From contig VZRS01010750.1 in NCBI GenBank assembly GCA_013398055.1, positions 372,001 through 436,000 on the forward strand: a DNA stretch of 64,000 nucleotides, in the 5' to 3' direction. How positions within the stretch are numbered: the stretch's first letter is position 1; each line of letters begins with the position of its first letter. This DNA is from Ifrita kowaldi. Taxonomy: Eukaryota; Chordata; Aves; Passeriformes; Cinclosomatidae. The position numbers and the translations under genes were made by a program. Positions 46,301 through 59,800 of the stretch are shown here, piece by piece. The notes under the pieces are model-generated. The model ran no database searches. It was not told the origin of the DNA and was given only the letters and a program-made list of their open reading frames with translations.

Positions 46301-49300
46301 TTGCAAGCTTCATCTGTGCTGGACATGAAAGATTTTGAAGCAGACCCAGTCTGCCAAGGCAGTGAAGGAGGAGGTGTAAAGGGTACATCTTTTTGGGGCA
46401 AGTACCAGTTACCTCTGTTTCATAAGAGGCTTTCTGCTCTCCTGGCATTGTGTTATATATATCTTCAGCCTCACTCGCTGCCCCCTCCTGTGTAAAATTT
46501 ACACAAGCATTGAAAGATTGTGGAATACCCAAGGAAATAATTTTTCAGTCGATTGAGTTCTTAATGGAAAAACCTCCCTGAATGCTATCTTACAAATTAG
46601 AAGATCCCCTGCTTTCTAAATAGTTCAATTGAAATCAGCTTTTGTATTTATCCTTCAGGTCATTCAGGCTCAAATGTTGTTAGCTCTGAGTCAAAAAGTC
46701 AGATTTTTAAAGGGAAAATGTCAAGTCCTTTTAGGCTTCAACTGACCTTTTAAACCAGATTAGGGATTTGAAGCATTACACATGGATTTCTACATTTTAT
46801 ATCACAGTATTTAACAAATGATCAAATACAACTCCCAAGAATACTATTTTTACAAGCTTGACATTTCAGGCCTTAAAGGATGTTGCTGGTCTTTCTTTTA
46901 CATAAAATTACCCTGGAGAAATTCAGCCTGTTTTCTGTTCCTTCATTTCTCTTTCATAAGAAGAGAAGTTCTATGCATTTCATTCCATGCTGTTGTTTTC
47001 TCTTTGGCATTGCAAGAAAGAAAATATCATGATGAAATCCTTCAGATATTCTCAAAGTGATTGCTACAATAAATTCACTCAGTGGGTGTCACATATGGTT
47101 AAAGCACAAATCAGGCAGTTGTAGATGCCAACGGGGCCCTAGGAATAGATCTGACCTTACTTTTGTGCCTGGACTGACAGATAATGCCACTAAAAATGCA
47201 CTAAATCTCCCAAGGTGGAAATAATAGAAACCCTCACTTGGTTCCAAGTGCTCTCCTCACACAGGTAGGACAAAGGAAATGGATGCTAGGGTGGGATCAG
47301 GGATGTGTGAGAGGACACTCATAAACTGAAGGAGCAAGCTTGGTTCAGTGCTCAGGGATTGCAGACATGGTGGGAACAAGAGGAGGAGTCCCATTGTCAG
47401 CTACTGTGGTCTGCAGTGGCTCTCTGTCATCTCACATGCCATGAGCTGGTCAGCTGGTACTGCACAGCAGTGATACACCTATGGAGAGGATGGAGACGAG
47501 GTGAATTTCCTTCCTGTTCTCTGTCAAGGGAGGCAGATCCTATTTCAGAGGTATCACGTCAGAGGACTTGGCTCTGCCTTGCTGGCTGTTCAGCCCTTCT
47601 GTTTTCTGAGGGTGGCCCGTTAACTGCCAATCGTGGTACTGGAGTTTTTAGATGGAGTTTTTTGGATGTTTCTCTGATCATAGCTGGAAAGAGATTAGAA
47701 AATGTTATCACATGGACCAACTAGGGATCAGACAGCAATAGGGTTCAGTTTTAAAAGGCTCTGCATTAGCCACCAGCTCCTTCTATGTTTGTAGTGGAGA
47801 TAAGGTTTGTCATTTAGGCACATGGGTTTTATTTGTTGGGGTATTTTTTTTCATACCAGACCAAGACCAAGACAAGGTTTCCTGACAAGTTTTCCTGGTA
47901 GTTTCAAAATCACCTCTGAAGTCAGTATTATTATGGAATGTAGAGGACATCTCAAGGCTTTTCTCATAGTGCCATTTTTGTTCAAGGTCTCTCCCCGGTG
48001 TCTTGACTCCAACCCGGACAAACACAATGCAACATTCTGCTGCATCCTGCAGTCCAAAAGGGTTAAACCACAGGAGTTTGTTACCAGTCAAGCATTCTCC
48101 ATCCCTTGATAAACAAAAGGTGTTGAAAGGGCAAATTTGTAGAAAAAGAGCAGAGACTGCCTTCAAGTTTCAGCCCTGTGCTGGTAGCATTTAGCACAAG
48201 TGGGTTTGTATTTTATTTGCCTAATAGGCAATTCCTGTGCCCACCACAGTACCTGTATGGGTGTGGATAAATAGAGGCTTGCAACATCTACATATTTTAA
48301 GTAAGTGCAGAGCTTACCTTCTGAAACAAGATTCCAAAGTTTCAATTGCACAAGTTATTGTTGTGTTGGAAAGGACTGAAGAGCTAAGTCTTGTTATAGC
48401 CAGAACTAGTGCTGACTTTGAGTCTCTTCTGGCAACTGCTAAATATAAAGTAAACACCATACAAGTGTGTACCTCTGTATGCTTTGATACTGTCTGCATT
48501 GTGACACTGGTGCTGTCCTTCTAGGATCAGAATAACTCACTTTTCCCAGGTCCTACATCTGAAGGGGGAAACACAAAAGAAGCAATCAGCAGCTCTGTGC
48601 CTGGGATACAAAATTATTGTAGTCTGAAGCTAACATATTATAACTGGTTAGAGCATTTATTTACGGTCCTTAATGTTAGTTTTGCTGGTGATTTCACTAT
48701 TTTCAGCTCTTCTTACTGATTGGTTTAGAATTATAAGCTATTCAAAATTATATTTGTAACACAGAAAAAAGCATTCGTAGCTTATAGCCAGATGTAGAAA
48801 GCCATGACAACACCTAATGATAAAATTACCAAAGACATCTGACAGATACCATTTTGTGATGCTATTGTTTTTTTTCTAAAATAAAATAAGCAGCTATGCA
48901 GCTGTTTTAAAATATTTGTCAGACTTTATCAAAATCATTTACCTATCACCATATATTTGTTTCTTGTAATGGGAAATACCTGTTGTATGACAAGAAGATG
49001 AGGTTAATGTGAAGCAAATCAACATGATAGTTTTCCATTACTGGAACTCAAATAGGCTCGTCAACAAGGGATGACACAGAATAACTATGCTGCTGCTGTT
49101 ACACAAACATGCATTCACAGAACAAAGAGTATTTTGAGATATGTTTTTTCTTCTAATTTGGCAATATTTTATAATGAAAACTAGGCTATTCTGTTAAAGC
49201 TCAGGAAGGCAAGCCCTTTCAAAATAACTTGTTCTCCTTTAAGTTCCTGCTTTGCTCAAATTTATCTCCTTTTCTTCCACCAAAGAAATCTTTCATCACT

Positions 49301-52300
49301 TTAGTCATTATTAGAAAGACAGAATTAAGAAAAGTGTGCCAGAAACATTTGGATTTGTCATGTGCTCCAGTGTTAATGGGGAGTACTGATACAAATGTTT
49401 AATTAATTTATAAATTTTATAGGACAGATCTTCTGGTCACCTGTTTTTGCTTTGGAAACAATTATACACGGAGCCTTGCTGGACCCTCCATCTGACTATG
49501 GGCACTTTTGTTTATGCCAATCACCTCTGCATTAACAATTAGATGTTTGAGTCACACTGAATTTTTTGCAAGAAATGCTCCTAAAAAAGAGGGATATTGC
49601 ACCCCTAGCTCCCATTCAGAGTGTTCAGGACTCCCTTTCTCCATTAACCAGATGTGGCAAGAAAACAACCCCACAAAACTGAAATGGCTAGTTACTAATG
49701 ATAACATAATGGTTATCACATTGCACTTTAATTTGGGGAACATCCTGTCACAACAGAGCTCTATAGTAGGTGACATGAGTCTGTGAATTTTGCAAAGCCT
49801 AAAGGGCATCATTTTTTCAGAGTTATCGAGTAGGACCACAGTCAATTCAAAGCACAAAGTAGAGGGTGGAGAAGAAAGTTTGATAATGTTAAAACCCCTA
49901 CAGCTGGAAATTGTTGTTTGCTTGGTTTAAAAAAATTCAAAAACCTCAGCTCTTGCTTCAGAGAATCTGTCTTCTCTCTTTAGTGTGCTGCAGGAATAGT
50001 TTTCAGCAAGTCACTCCAGGAACAGCCTGACTGATGAGGAGGAACTCAAATGAGTTTCTAGAGCAAATGTATCACTGAACTTTACTGGTGGAGCTCCTGG
50101 TAGAGCTCCTGGTAACCAATGAGCCATGGTCCTGTCTTTACCATGCAAGAAGGTGTAATGCAGAGGTTCCCAAATTAGTGCCAGATGCAGTAGTAGTCCT
50201 GGGACTACGTCAGTGTGCTGAAGCCAATGATAGGATTTCCGTTTTGTTATCTCAACTGCTATCTGTGCTCAATAGCAGCCTGGACTAGGCTGGGAGGGTG
50301 TCTCTGACACAGAAGCCCTTGCACTCTCTCACATACTGGTATCTGATATCATTCAACAGTTCACAACTGGTGTTTTACCTCATTCTTCCCCTTTTTACTG
50401 ATTGCCCCAGTCTAAGAAGAAGTTAGTCTTTCTCCGCTTCAAGAGCATCATCAGAAGCATCCCAAGTGCTGTGTTGTGCATCCATCCTCCCCTTTGTTTG
50501 GGAACACATGACTAGAATAACAGCTGGGACTTGAGGGGCTGGTATCTGCTCAGGACTTTAAGATAGCCAAGAGAGAAAGACATAAGGTGCATATAAAACT
50601 AGAATTGTTTCCTTTTCTAATGCAGAGGGTGTCTTATATCAGCAGAAAGGCAGATACTATACTTTCAAAAGCACATGATTGCCTTGCTCCCATTTATCAT
50701 CTGCCTTTACCAGATCAAATTAGCCAGAACAGGAAGATCTGACAATTGTTCTCTGGGGTTCGGGCTGGTTTACCACCACGTGGACTCAGTTTTCGCATCT
50801 CTTTGTACATGCTCTCTCCCTTCTAAGTCACTTCATCTTTCTGGTCTCTCCCTTTCCCTCTGCTTTGTACTTAAGCAGCCCGTTTCCTTTACTCAAACTC
50901 CTGCTCAGTCCACCCACTCCAGTCAGCAGCTGAGTGCTTCGCTTCTGTGTCTGAGGTATGTGCTGAGTTTCCCTCGCCATCCATGGGTTTGGACATGAAA
51001 CTTTCTTTTTGCCTGAGAATACTTTCCCTTGCCCTTTGCTTCCACGCAAAAAGGCTTTTCTTTGCTAACTATTACTTTACATTTATATTGGGTCTATCTC
51101 CTCAGAGCACCCCAAAGGACTTTACATACTCTATGCAGGAATCAGTGGAGGGTGAATGCATTAGGGCTCTCTTGTTATTTCTGTATTCTTAGTTACAGCA
51201 CTCTGTGTCATAGAAACTGACTTGGTGACTGACAAGGTTAATTCTGCTTTGCCTAATTCATTCCAGTAGAAAAGCCACAAAAAAGCAGTTTAAGTGCATA
51301 GAATTTTAGAGGAAATATCAAGCACACTTCCTTCACTGTTTTAATCTTGCTCTGAGGGAATATATGAGAAGCATAGTTGATAGGAAAGAGTATTTACATA
51401 ATTTAGATTACTCCAGAGCACTTCACTATAATACCGAGGAGTGGAAACAACAAGCATTTTGGAGATGGCTGTCTGGGCAGCAGAACCGTCCCTATCCCAT
51501 GATGAAAATCAATCTTTTCAACAGTCAAGGAGACCAGGGTTTGGGTGGTGTTCATCAGAAAAGTATGACATACATGAGAAAGGAAATAGGATTTTACATT
51601 TCTAAGTACATTATTGTTTATATCTCAGCCTTTCATTTAAAAAGCCACAAACAAGGTATGCAAAATAAGATGCTGTTCACATTGCTTAATCAAAAAAAAC
51701 ACGTTGGTGCAACTGTCATCTTACAAGAACAAAATACAATCACATGTTTGGAGGCTTTACAACCTTGGAACAACAGTTGTTTCCATGCTTAGGTCAGAAT
51801 AGAGGAGGAAGTGTGATCATATCTAATCTTAAGAGACCAATACTTCACAGCAGTCAAGGAATAGATAAATACAGCAGACAATTCAACAAGCAATATGGTA
51901 TAGTAACTTTTATTTTGATGGTAACTTTTGTAAGGGCAGCACACAACTGATGGCAGGGAGATGGCAGAGCAGTCATAGGCTATGAACAGTGAATGTTTGC
52001 ATTGACCATGGGCTTCCAGTTGACTGACCCACTGACTTCAAACGACTTCAAAAAAGGACTTGGGTTTTGACCAATGCACTGCACTTTCCTTATGAGTGCC
52101 TATAATACAGCACATCAGCACATCCATCTGTCCTGCTCTGGGAACTCACAAATGTACAGCAGACACTGTACAGTGGGTCCCCGTTTATCACAGTCCGTGC
52201 CACTGTCCTCAAGCTCCCCACTGCCTGGTTAGCATGCAAGACATCTCCTTCACAGAGGATCACAGAACAGGTCAGATTGAAAATGCCAGCCATGCCACTG

Positions 52301-55264
52301 ACAGTGGAAGCAACACTGCTTACAGCATGGGATTAAAGCAATTTTTCTTTCATCTGTTCAAAGTGTGGTGAGTAAAAACCTGTTCATTCACCAGAGGAAA
52401 GGGCTTTAGGAAAGTCACACTCCTGGCATGAACATTTCAGTCAAAGGTCCTCTTCTTCCAAAATGCCTCTTGTTAGTGCCTTGCTGAATCCATGAAAATT
52501 CCTCTTCTAGCTGGAGCTGCTGTAAAATAAGTCCTACATTTACACTGAATGCCATGGGCTTATTGACTGCAGTGGTTTCAGCAATTCAGAATATACTCAG
52601 TTTGACAAAGCCTGTGCCTAGCAGGTCCCTGGACTTGTGGGGATTGGTGTCTCTGGATAGCTGGTTCTATCACCCATAAAGCAGAGCAGCCACATGACAG
52701 AAATTAAGATTGGCAAGAAATCATGAGGTTCAATGCATCATACTTTGTTACAGTAAAAGACCATTCCATGAGGTACATTGCGTCGTGGTGATATTTTGTG
52801 GAAGGTGACCGAGTTTGGCCTAACAGTTTCTGCCTAGAGTTGCACTCAGTTAACCCCGTTGCTGCTGATGATAATTGCAAGTTCACTGAGCTCTGCACCT
52901 CAGATGCCTGAGAAATTCAGGAGGTTATCAAGAGTGACTTTGACAGGAAAAATTGTGACCAATTCTTCCCTGTTGGCTAAAAGTCTTTGCACCTGAAATC
53001 TCTTTTTTGAAAGTCCCGTTCCTTGCACAACCAGGAATAAAGGCTGTTGTTGTACTACCTGTAAGAGACCTCTGACCATCATTCATGGTCTTCTGATAGT
53101 GTCCCAGTTGTGCTTTCCTAGGAAGAAAAACTAATTCTTACATCCCAAAACATATCGTCATTAAAAAAAAGAGTATTATTGTTTTTATCTAGCAATAGCA
53201 CTAGAAAAAAAACTAATAGCCTGTTTATGTAATCTCATTATTTAGTCTGTATTTGTAAAGGTATTATTAAACAACTCTTCCACAGCCGATGTGGCCTAGA
53301 ATAGAGTTATTTCTTTCCAGTTTATCCAACAATCCCGAATGCTCCAACATTTCATCAATAACATTGTCAGGGATAAATAAACTTATGGTCATTCATTTTG
53401 ATAACTTTATTTTTCTGAATCTGAGCTTCTTTCTGGCTAACATACCCCAATGTTGATAAAGTATTTCAGAAAAAAAAAAATCCAAATGCTTTATAAGAAT
53501 ACAGTGGAGCTCCTCTTCTATGCCATCCTCTCCAATGAGTGCAGTATGGAGACAAAAAAACTTCATGCTGTCATGGTTTGGGCAGCTTTTTAAGTATTTA
53601 CAAGTATATTGATTTTGATTTCACTAAGGTTCCTCAAGGCAATTCAGCAAAGATTTTTCAAAACCAGTACTTCACTATTCTTAAAACAACAAAATTAACT
53701 GGATAAATGAATCCATGTCTTCCTTTGACCAGTTTAAAGAGCTTTCATTATCTTTCTGTGTCCAGATTGAACACAACACTTCTTTGTAAAGATGAATACA
53801 TTGAGTTATAGAATTGGACCTGACCTTTTGCAACACAAGAGTCCCAAAATGAACACTGTTTGTTCACATTCAATTCCCACAGAGAAAAGTAAAGTGAAAA
53901 TAGCAAGGAACTTCAAGCACCAAGAGGCCTTCAGGCAATGGCATAGTCATTTGGAAGGTGAACAATGTCTGATTCACGTTTTCATGAGGCTTAAGAATCT
54001 CAAAAACCTGCAAAAAGCCTTTATCTAATACCACATTCAGGGATCCTTTTTCTTCTCTAGGTTCAGTTTCACAGTAAGTGTACCCATGGTCCAAGAACAT
54101 TAGTCCAAGTGCACTATTCTGTGAGTACCAGTATATCCACCCAAGCTTTCAACAGCTTGTAATTATTGTACAGTCTTGCCATTGCATGATCTGCAATGCA
54201 CTCTCCAATATTAAGGCCAGATCATGCCAAAATCTTTTCCGTTGAAACAAAACGTGTCAAGGAGCTTTAATTCAATATTTCAGATCAGAATACACTTACA
54301 TTCTTCAAAATCTAGCTTTACGCTTGGAGCAACTAACCCCACTGGGCTACTCAGACCACTCCACAACCCTCCCAGGAGCAATCAGTTTGGAGAGTTTGTA
54401 CATGCAAGCACTTACCTTTGTAGATCACATTTTAAAGGTTTACAAACCATGAGCCTGTGCTGTTGGTGATTAGAGAGTTCATGTGGCATCTCATTTCTGT
54501 CATGCAGAGATGGAGATGGGTCAACCACTGCTCTAGCCCTTCCTGCCATCCTGTTTCCTGTTATGTGGAAAGTGCACATCTCTTAAATGAGCTGGGAGAG
54601 GCTGAAGGACCCCATGGGACGCAGAACAACTAGGAATGGATTGCCACTGCAGGATTAATTTCTCCAGCCAGCAACCTACTCTGTCTCCTGTGTTGAGGAG
54701 CCCCTGGGAAAGTAGAAAATAAAGCAAAAGATCCCATGTCCTCTGCATGTGTAGGACATCTGGTCCTTCCCAGGGGATATGCCATCTTGTACTGCTCCTC
54801 AGTGGCAACTGGAGGCAGCTGTGTGTCCCATCCAGTGGGGAAGTTTAGGGACCCCTGGTCAGGAGAAGTCGTTTTAAATAGCAATTAGGGAAACATTTGG
54901 CTTTCAAGTGCTCGGATCACTTGCCTGGGCAACACATCTTCAGGCCCTTTCCCCTCACCTTCAATGACTTTCACATAGCTTTGTGCCCAGTTGTGTCCTT
55001 GCGTCAGCAGAGCAGCTCCTCTGCCTTTACCTTCTGCCCACGGGGGCTGCCACTTGAAGCCACAGTTCCATCCCAGCTCAGACCTCTTCTGGCGTGGGCC
55101 CGATTCCTGGAGGCAGAGGGCTGCTCACTCCACATTGACTTGAGGAAGCTTTGTTATACCGCTGTCTCTGTCTAATTGGCTCTCTGAGACCTGATATTCT
55201 CCAGGACTTTTGCACAAACAGCCAGAAAGACTGAGGGGGACAGAAGGGGCCTCAGGGTGAAATA
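46301..55264. other. AT-rich non-coding stretch
   Basis: No exon recognised. The largest frame is 142 codons on plus (51364-51792), without a known domain. Also present are a 12-bp duplication (tggtggagctcc/tggtagagctcc) at 50086-50109 and a possible old repeat relic at 51080-51125 ('cagagcaccccaaaggactt', then 'tacat'). Confidence 0.5.
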
Positions 55265-55331
55265 CTTGCTCTATTGAAGTAAGATGCAAAATTCCCTTTG
55301 ACTTCGACAGGGTCAGAGTTTTACCCTGTAG
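55265..55331. repeat. Ancient palindromic repeat relic (CATTGAAGT...GACTTCGACAGGG type)
   Basis: The run 'cttgctctattgaagtaaga', then 'tgcaaaattccctttgactt', then 'cgacagggtcagag' preserves both arms (attgaagt and actt-gacagg) of the same old palindromic family as 12.95 kb. Confidence 0.5.
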
Positions 55332-56560
55332 CTTTAATTAGCTCACATTGTTGTAAGTGTCCTGTGTTGCTACATGAGGAATGTAAAGTATGGTATGTTC
55401 AATGGTGATGTGTACATAAATGATTTAAGAGGATATAAAAGAGGTGTAGTGCATTTAAAAGGCATGAAGTTACAGGAACTGGCTTGTTTAAACCATAGCT
55501 ATTCTATGCTTCATAATAACACTGAAATCTATGCGAAGGCCCTGTTATTTAACAAAACAAACTTATTCCCCCCAAAACAAGTATCCATGAACCACTGGGA
55601 AAAATGATCTGACAAAAAACCACTCTAAAGGGAGTCCACCTGAAGTTTTTATACAAATTTATGGATTTTAAGCAGGATAAGATGGCTGCCAGGAAGAAGA
55701 AGGAAGAAAAATCTTAACCATCTTGCAAAGGGGAAGAGGATGCATGATATAGGATGTTAAGCTGGAGTGTAGTGGACACAGGAAACACGTGTCAGGGTGT
55801 CACAAGTAGTACATAGTGGCAGAGAGCTGATGTGGCAGAGCGATGGATATTTTGACAAGAGCCACAGTATGAAAAGTGTTCTATGCAAATGCTGTGCCTG
55901 GAGTAATGAATAGTGTAATTTTTTTCCTCTTCTGAGAGTTTCAATGGAAAGGACACCTGGATTTCACAGAAAAGCCCCCACAGAGGAATTAAAAACAATG
56001 TTTTATTCATTTATGAAGCAGACTTTGTCTTGTGTGCAGATTTCATCATTTCATTGTCTCTTGTATCTCAGAGAGGAACAAACAGCTGGTTCCTCACTAG
56101 ATGCTTCCACAGAGGATTTTTTTTTTCCCCAGGAAATTATTAGTCTATTTGTACAGGAAGGAACCAGACAATGCTCCCATATTTCTGATTTCTAACCCTT
56201 GCTGAGTGAAGAGGGGCAGTCCAGTTTGGGAGGGTAGAACAGGGAAAGCCACATAATATTCTGGTATATGTAATTCCTTCTTCTCTCACAGGCCTTCCAG
56301 GTGCTGGAACAAGGAACATTGAGGCCAGGTACTACCAATGACCTGTAAAGACTGCCCATGATGTGCACAGGGCTTCAGTTTAATAGAAAGCCCACAGTCC
56401 AGGATTCAACTCGTGCATATGATTGCTATGTGTTCAGCCATGGCTTCTGCATCACAACTGCTTTCAAGATAACTAAAGTGAAGCATTTCATATGCTGTTC
56501 TTTAGCCTTGCCCAAATTTTAAGTCTTTGGAAATTTGCCTTTTGATATTCTTTCAAAGTA
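55332..56560. other. Non-coding stretch
   Basis: No recognisable gene or repeat. Frames of 77 and 83 codons on plus are unremarkable. Confidence 0.5.
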
Positions 56561-56865
56561 GAGTTGTAGAATAATTTAGGTTGCAAAAGACTTATAAGGA
56601 CATCAAGTCCTTAACTTAGTCCATTCACTTAACACTGCCGAGTCCACCACTAAACCATGTCCCTAAGCATGACATCTACACATCTTTTAAACATCTCCTC
56701 TGATGACCACTTTACCGCTTCCCTGGGTAGATGGTTCCAATGTCTGACAACACTTGCAGTCAAGAAATCTTTCCTAATATTCAATCTAAACCTCCCCTGG
56801 CATTACTTGAGGCCATTTCCTGTCGTCATATCACTTGTTACTTGGGTGGGTAGAATTATACCAGA
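56561..56865 (-). mobile_element. CR1 LINE 3' portion, older subfamily
   Basis: About 300 bp in minus orientation. The plus strand reads 'gagttgtagaataatttagg', 'accatgtccctaagcatgac', 'acatcttttaaacatctcc', 'cttccctgggtagatggttc', 'aatattcaatctaaacctcc' and 'ttgaggccatttcctgtcg'. This is the reverse complement of an older CR1 subfamily (the 'catgtccctaagc' variant). It is more diverged than the copies at 25.4 and 31.8 kb. A plus frame at 56657-56884 is antisense to it and not a gene. Confidence 0.9.
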
Positions 56866-59800
56866 TATTTGCTTGTTGGGGTAGAAAGGTCCTTCTGCTC
56901 TGTGTTTCAGTTGCAGAGGTATGCTCCAGTTCTTATTTACACTAACAGATTTCAAGGTCCTAATGTACTGTTTATTATAAATTTAATACTAGCAATTCTT
57001 CTATTTTGCATTGTATTTTTAATTGCTTACATGATAGCTCTGAGAGCACACAATAGAACTTGGTGTGTTTTCTTAAGGGAAGAAGTTTCTTTCCATCTCC
57101 TTTGTCATTGCTATAACGTTATTCTTTGCTCATGCTATTTAAAACTGAAATTTAATGTTTTATTCCATAATTTTTTCTAGTTTCTATACTGCAACCCTTC
57201 TTCCTTTCAGGAAACTCTGGGGAGGCAGAATGTCTCTATCATGAGAATCCCCTGCATAAGGGAATTAAAAAAACAACTTGTAATGAAATATGCTAGCAAT
57301 TGTATAAAAATACATTGTGTGGGACTTTTGCCTGTGGCAGTATGTGCACACATGAATGACAGTATTGTGTGAGACAGAGCATTGTGTTGTTCAGTGCCAG
57401 TGTATAAAGCTACACTCATTTTGCATAAATATTTGACTGCTTTCTGGGATGTCTGGGATTTTTTTTTTTAAGTAATGTTCCATTTCTCTTTCTCTGCAAC
57501 CACTCCTTGAATTTGCATGTTTTAACCATGGTTGTCACAATGTGGAAATGTTCATGTGTCACTTCAGTAAATTTTATCAAATTGGGGAGGGAGAAAAGGG
57601 GGAAGAAAATGTATAGCTTGAAAATCAGCAAAACCATATCTATTTTTTATCCATAAACTGTGCATTAAATACAAGAGGTTATGGTTTTAGTCAGACAGTC
57701 CTTTAAATTTCTAATTATTTGGGCTTTGCAATGTTCCACATACTTATGAATCACCTTCACACCTGCTTGGAAATCCAGGGATAAGATGCCAGATGAGAAT
57801 CTATGAATATCTACAAATATTTTCGTTTCAGTTTTTCGATCCCAAGTGCACTTATGCAATGAAGATTTTTCTCTTCTCTAAAGCTCCAAAGAAGACATTT
57901 TTTACATAGTTTATTTGATGATGAGAATAAGACACTCAAAATTATCTGGACTGCTTACTTATTTGGATCCACTGTTTTACATCTTTACATTGAAGAAGCA
58001 GGAAAGATACATCTGTAGGATGAGAGATGACACCTTGGAATCTGGGGACTCAGAAGATTCAAGGGTAGAAAATGAAGAGAAATTAATCAAGACCTCTCAG
58101 TGCAATGCCAGGAAGAATCTAGTTTCAGCTTTGTAACTTGGTGGGCCAAAGAGGTGACATGTCCCAGAACACAGAAAAGATTAATCATGGGAAATGTGTT
58201 CAGGTCCTGTGCACACAGTTTTAAACTGGAAATTTAAAGTTTGAAAAAGTCTTAAGCTTCATGTGAAGCCTAGAGAAGATATGCTAGAAAATCCTGTGAC
58301 TCATTCAGATTCCTTAATAAGACATAGACTGACAAATAGCATGGAGACTAGAGTGATGGTTGGATGATGAAACCCAAAGAACCCATTAAAGTCCCCGTTT
58401 AGTCTAACAGAAAATAATGTCTGAAGACAGGTGTACGGGCAATATAAATAAAGTAACACTTAATACTGTGAATGATCAAACCATCGAGGTAGAGCCTCTG
58501 TCTCTTGGAAACTTAGCCAGCACTGGATGCCTGGACAGTGCTTGATTGGCCACCCTTTCATAAATGGCAGCCAACCCTCCAATCCCCAGTATAAGGGCTA
58601 CTGGGTAATAGAGCAGAACTGGGTTAACAGACCATTTGAACTGGGAGATCCAGTGAGATAATCTAATGCCCCTTCAGGCTGTACACCTGATCAGGTCAAA
58701 GGAAGCTCTTAGAAGGCTGTTTCAGGATACAGAGTCCTCTCATTGCTCCCATGTTGTGGCTGCTTCAGACCGGTTTGTTCACTCAGCACTTCCAGATGTC
58801 AGCTGTGACACTTCCCATAGATGTCAGAATAACCAAAACTGAAGGGAAGGCCAGAATCGAGAGCAGCTTGAAGCTTTGCCCAGTAACAAGTTGGCAAACC
58901 GAGTTATGTATATCCTGCTATCACTCCAGGGCAACTGCACAATTGTAAATGCATTTTCTGCCCTGGGTGTCTCGTGGAGAGCATTCCCAAGAGTTACACT
59001 GACTCACTAAACACCCAGTAAGTCTTGCTCTCACCCATCTGATTTGGTCCAGTTAATTTTCATATGTGCTAGCAGGCACATGGAAACACTGCAGAGGACA
59101 TGCCTCACTGTGCAGCTGATTATTTCTATCATTCTATCATTTCCATCTACTTGTGCCTGGAGCCTGGATTACAGGCCTGAAAAAGTGATACCCAAGTTTT
59201 CTGGCTGCACAGATTTGTTGCAGATGAACTCAGAGTATTTACATTGCATTGAAATTATTCCTTTTTTGATAAGAAATGTTTGAATTTCTCATATAATTAG
59301 GCTTGAGAAAGCCATAATTCAAAACCAAATACAAATCTACTTCCCAGCATGTCCAATTAAAAAAAAAAAAAATTGAACAAAAAAATTTATTCCATTATAA
59401 TGTGATGTGCTGGGGAAAGGGGTTCTAAAAATGCCTTTCAGATGGGAGAATGAATGAGATCAGGAACAAGCCACAGAGCATGGAGGTAATTTATTCTGTG
59501 TGGTGTCAGGAAGGACTGACAGAAGGCTCACGGAGTCAATCTTTAATTTGAGTCTGTGAGCATGAGACTGGCAAAACTTGAGCCATGCTCTGCAAGTCTG
59601 TGGCCACAGCAGGAGTACATGATCTCTACATATGCTGTACTGTATTTCTCCAATCTGTAAAAATTGAATACTGCAAGTTTTCAAACATGCATCTCACCAG
59701 AGCAGGAACCACTCAAAATGGCCACTCCTCAATCAAACCCAGGATGTCCATGCTCTGCTGGTCACCTCTGAGAAGAATCATGCTCTAAGCGATCACAAGG

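Noticed and set aside
51364..51792. 142-codon plus frame in AT-rich DNA
   Set aside because: No known motif. With a stop rate of about 6% per codon, roughly one frame of this length is expected by chance in six frames of 64 kb.
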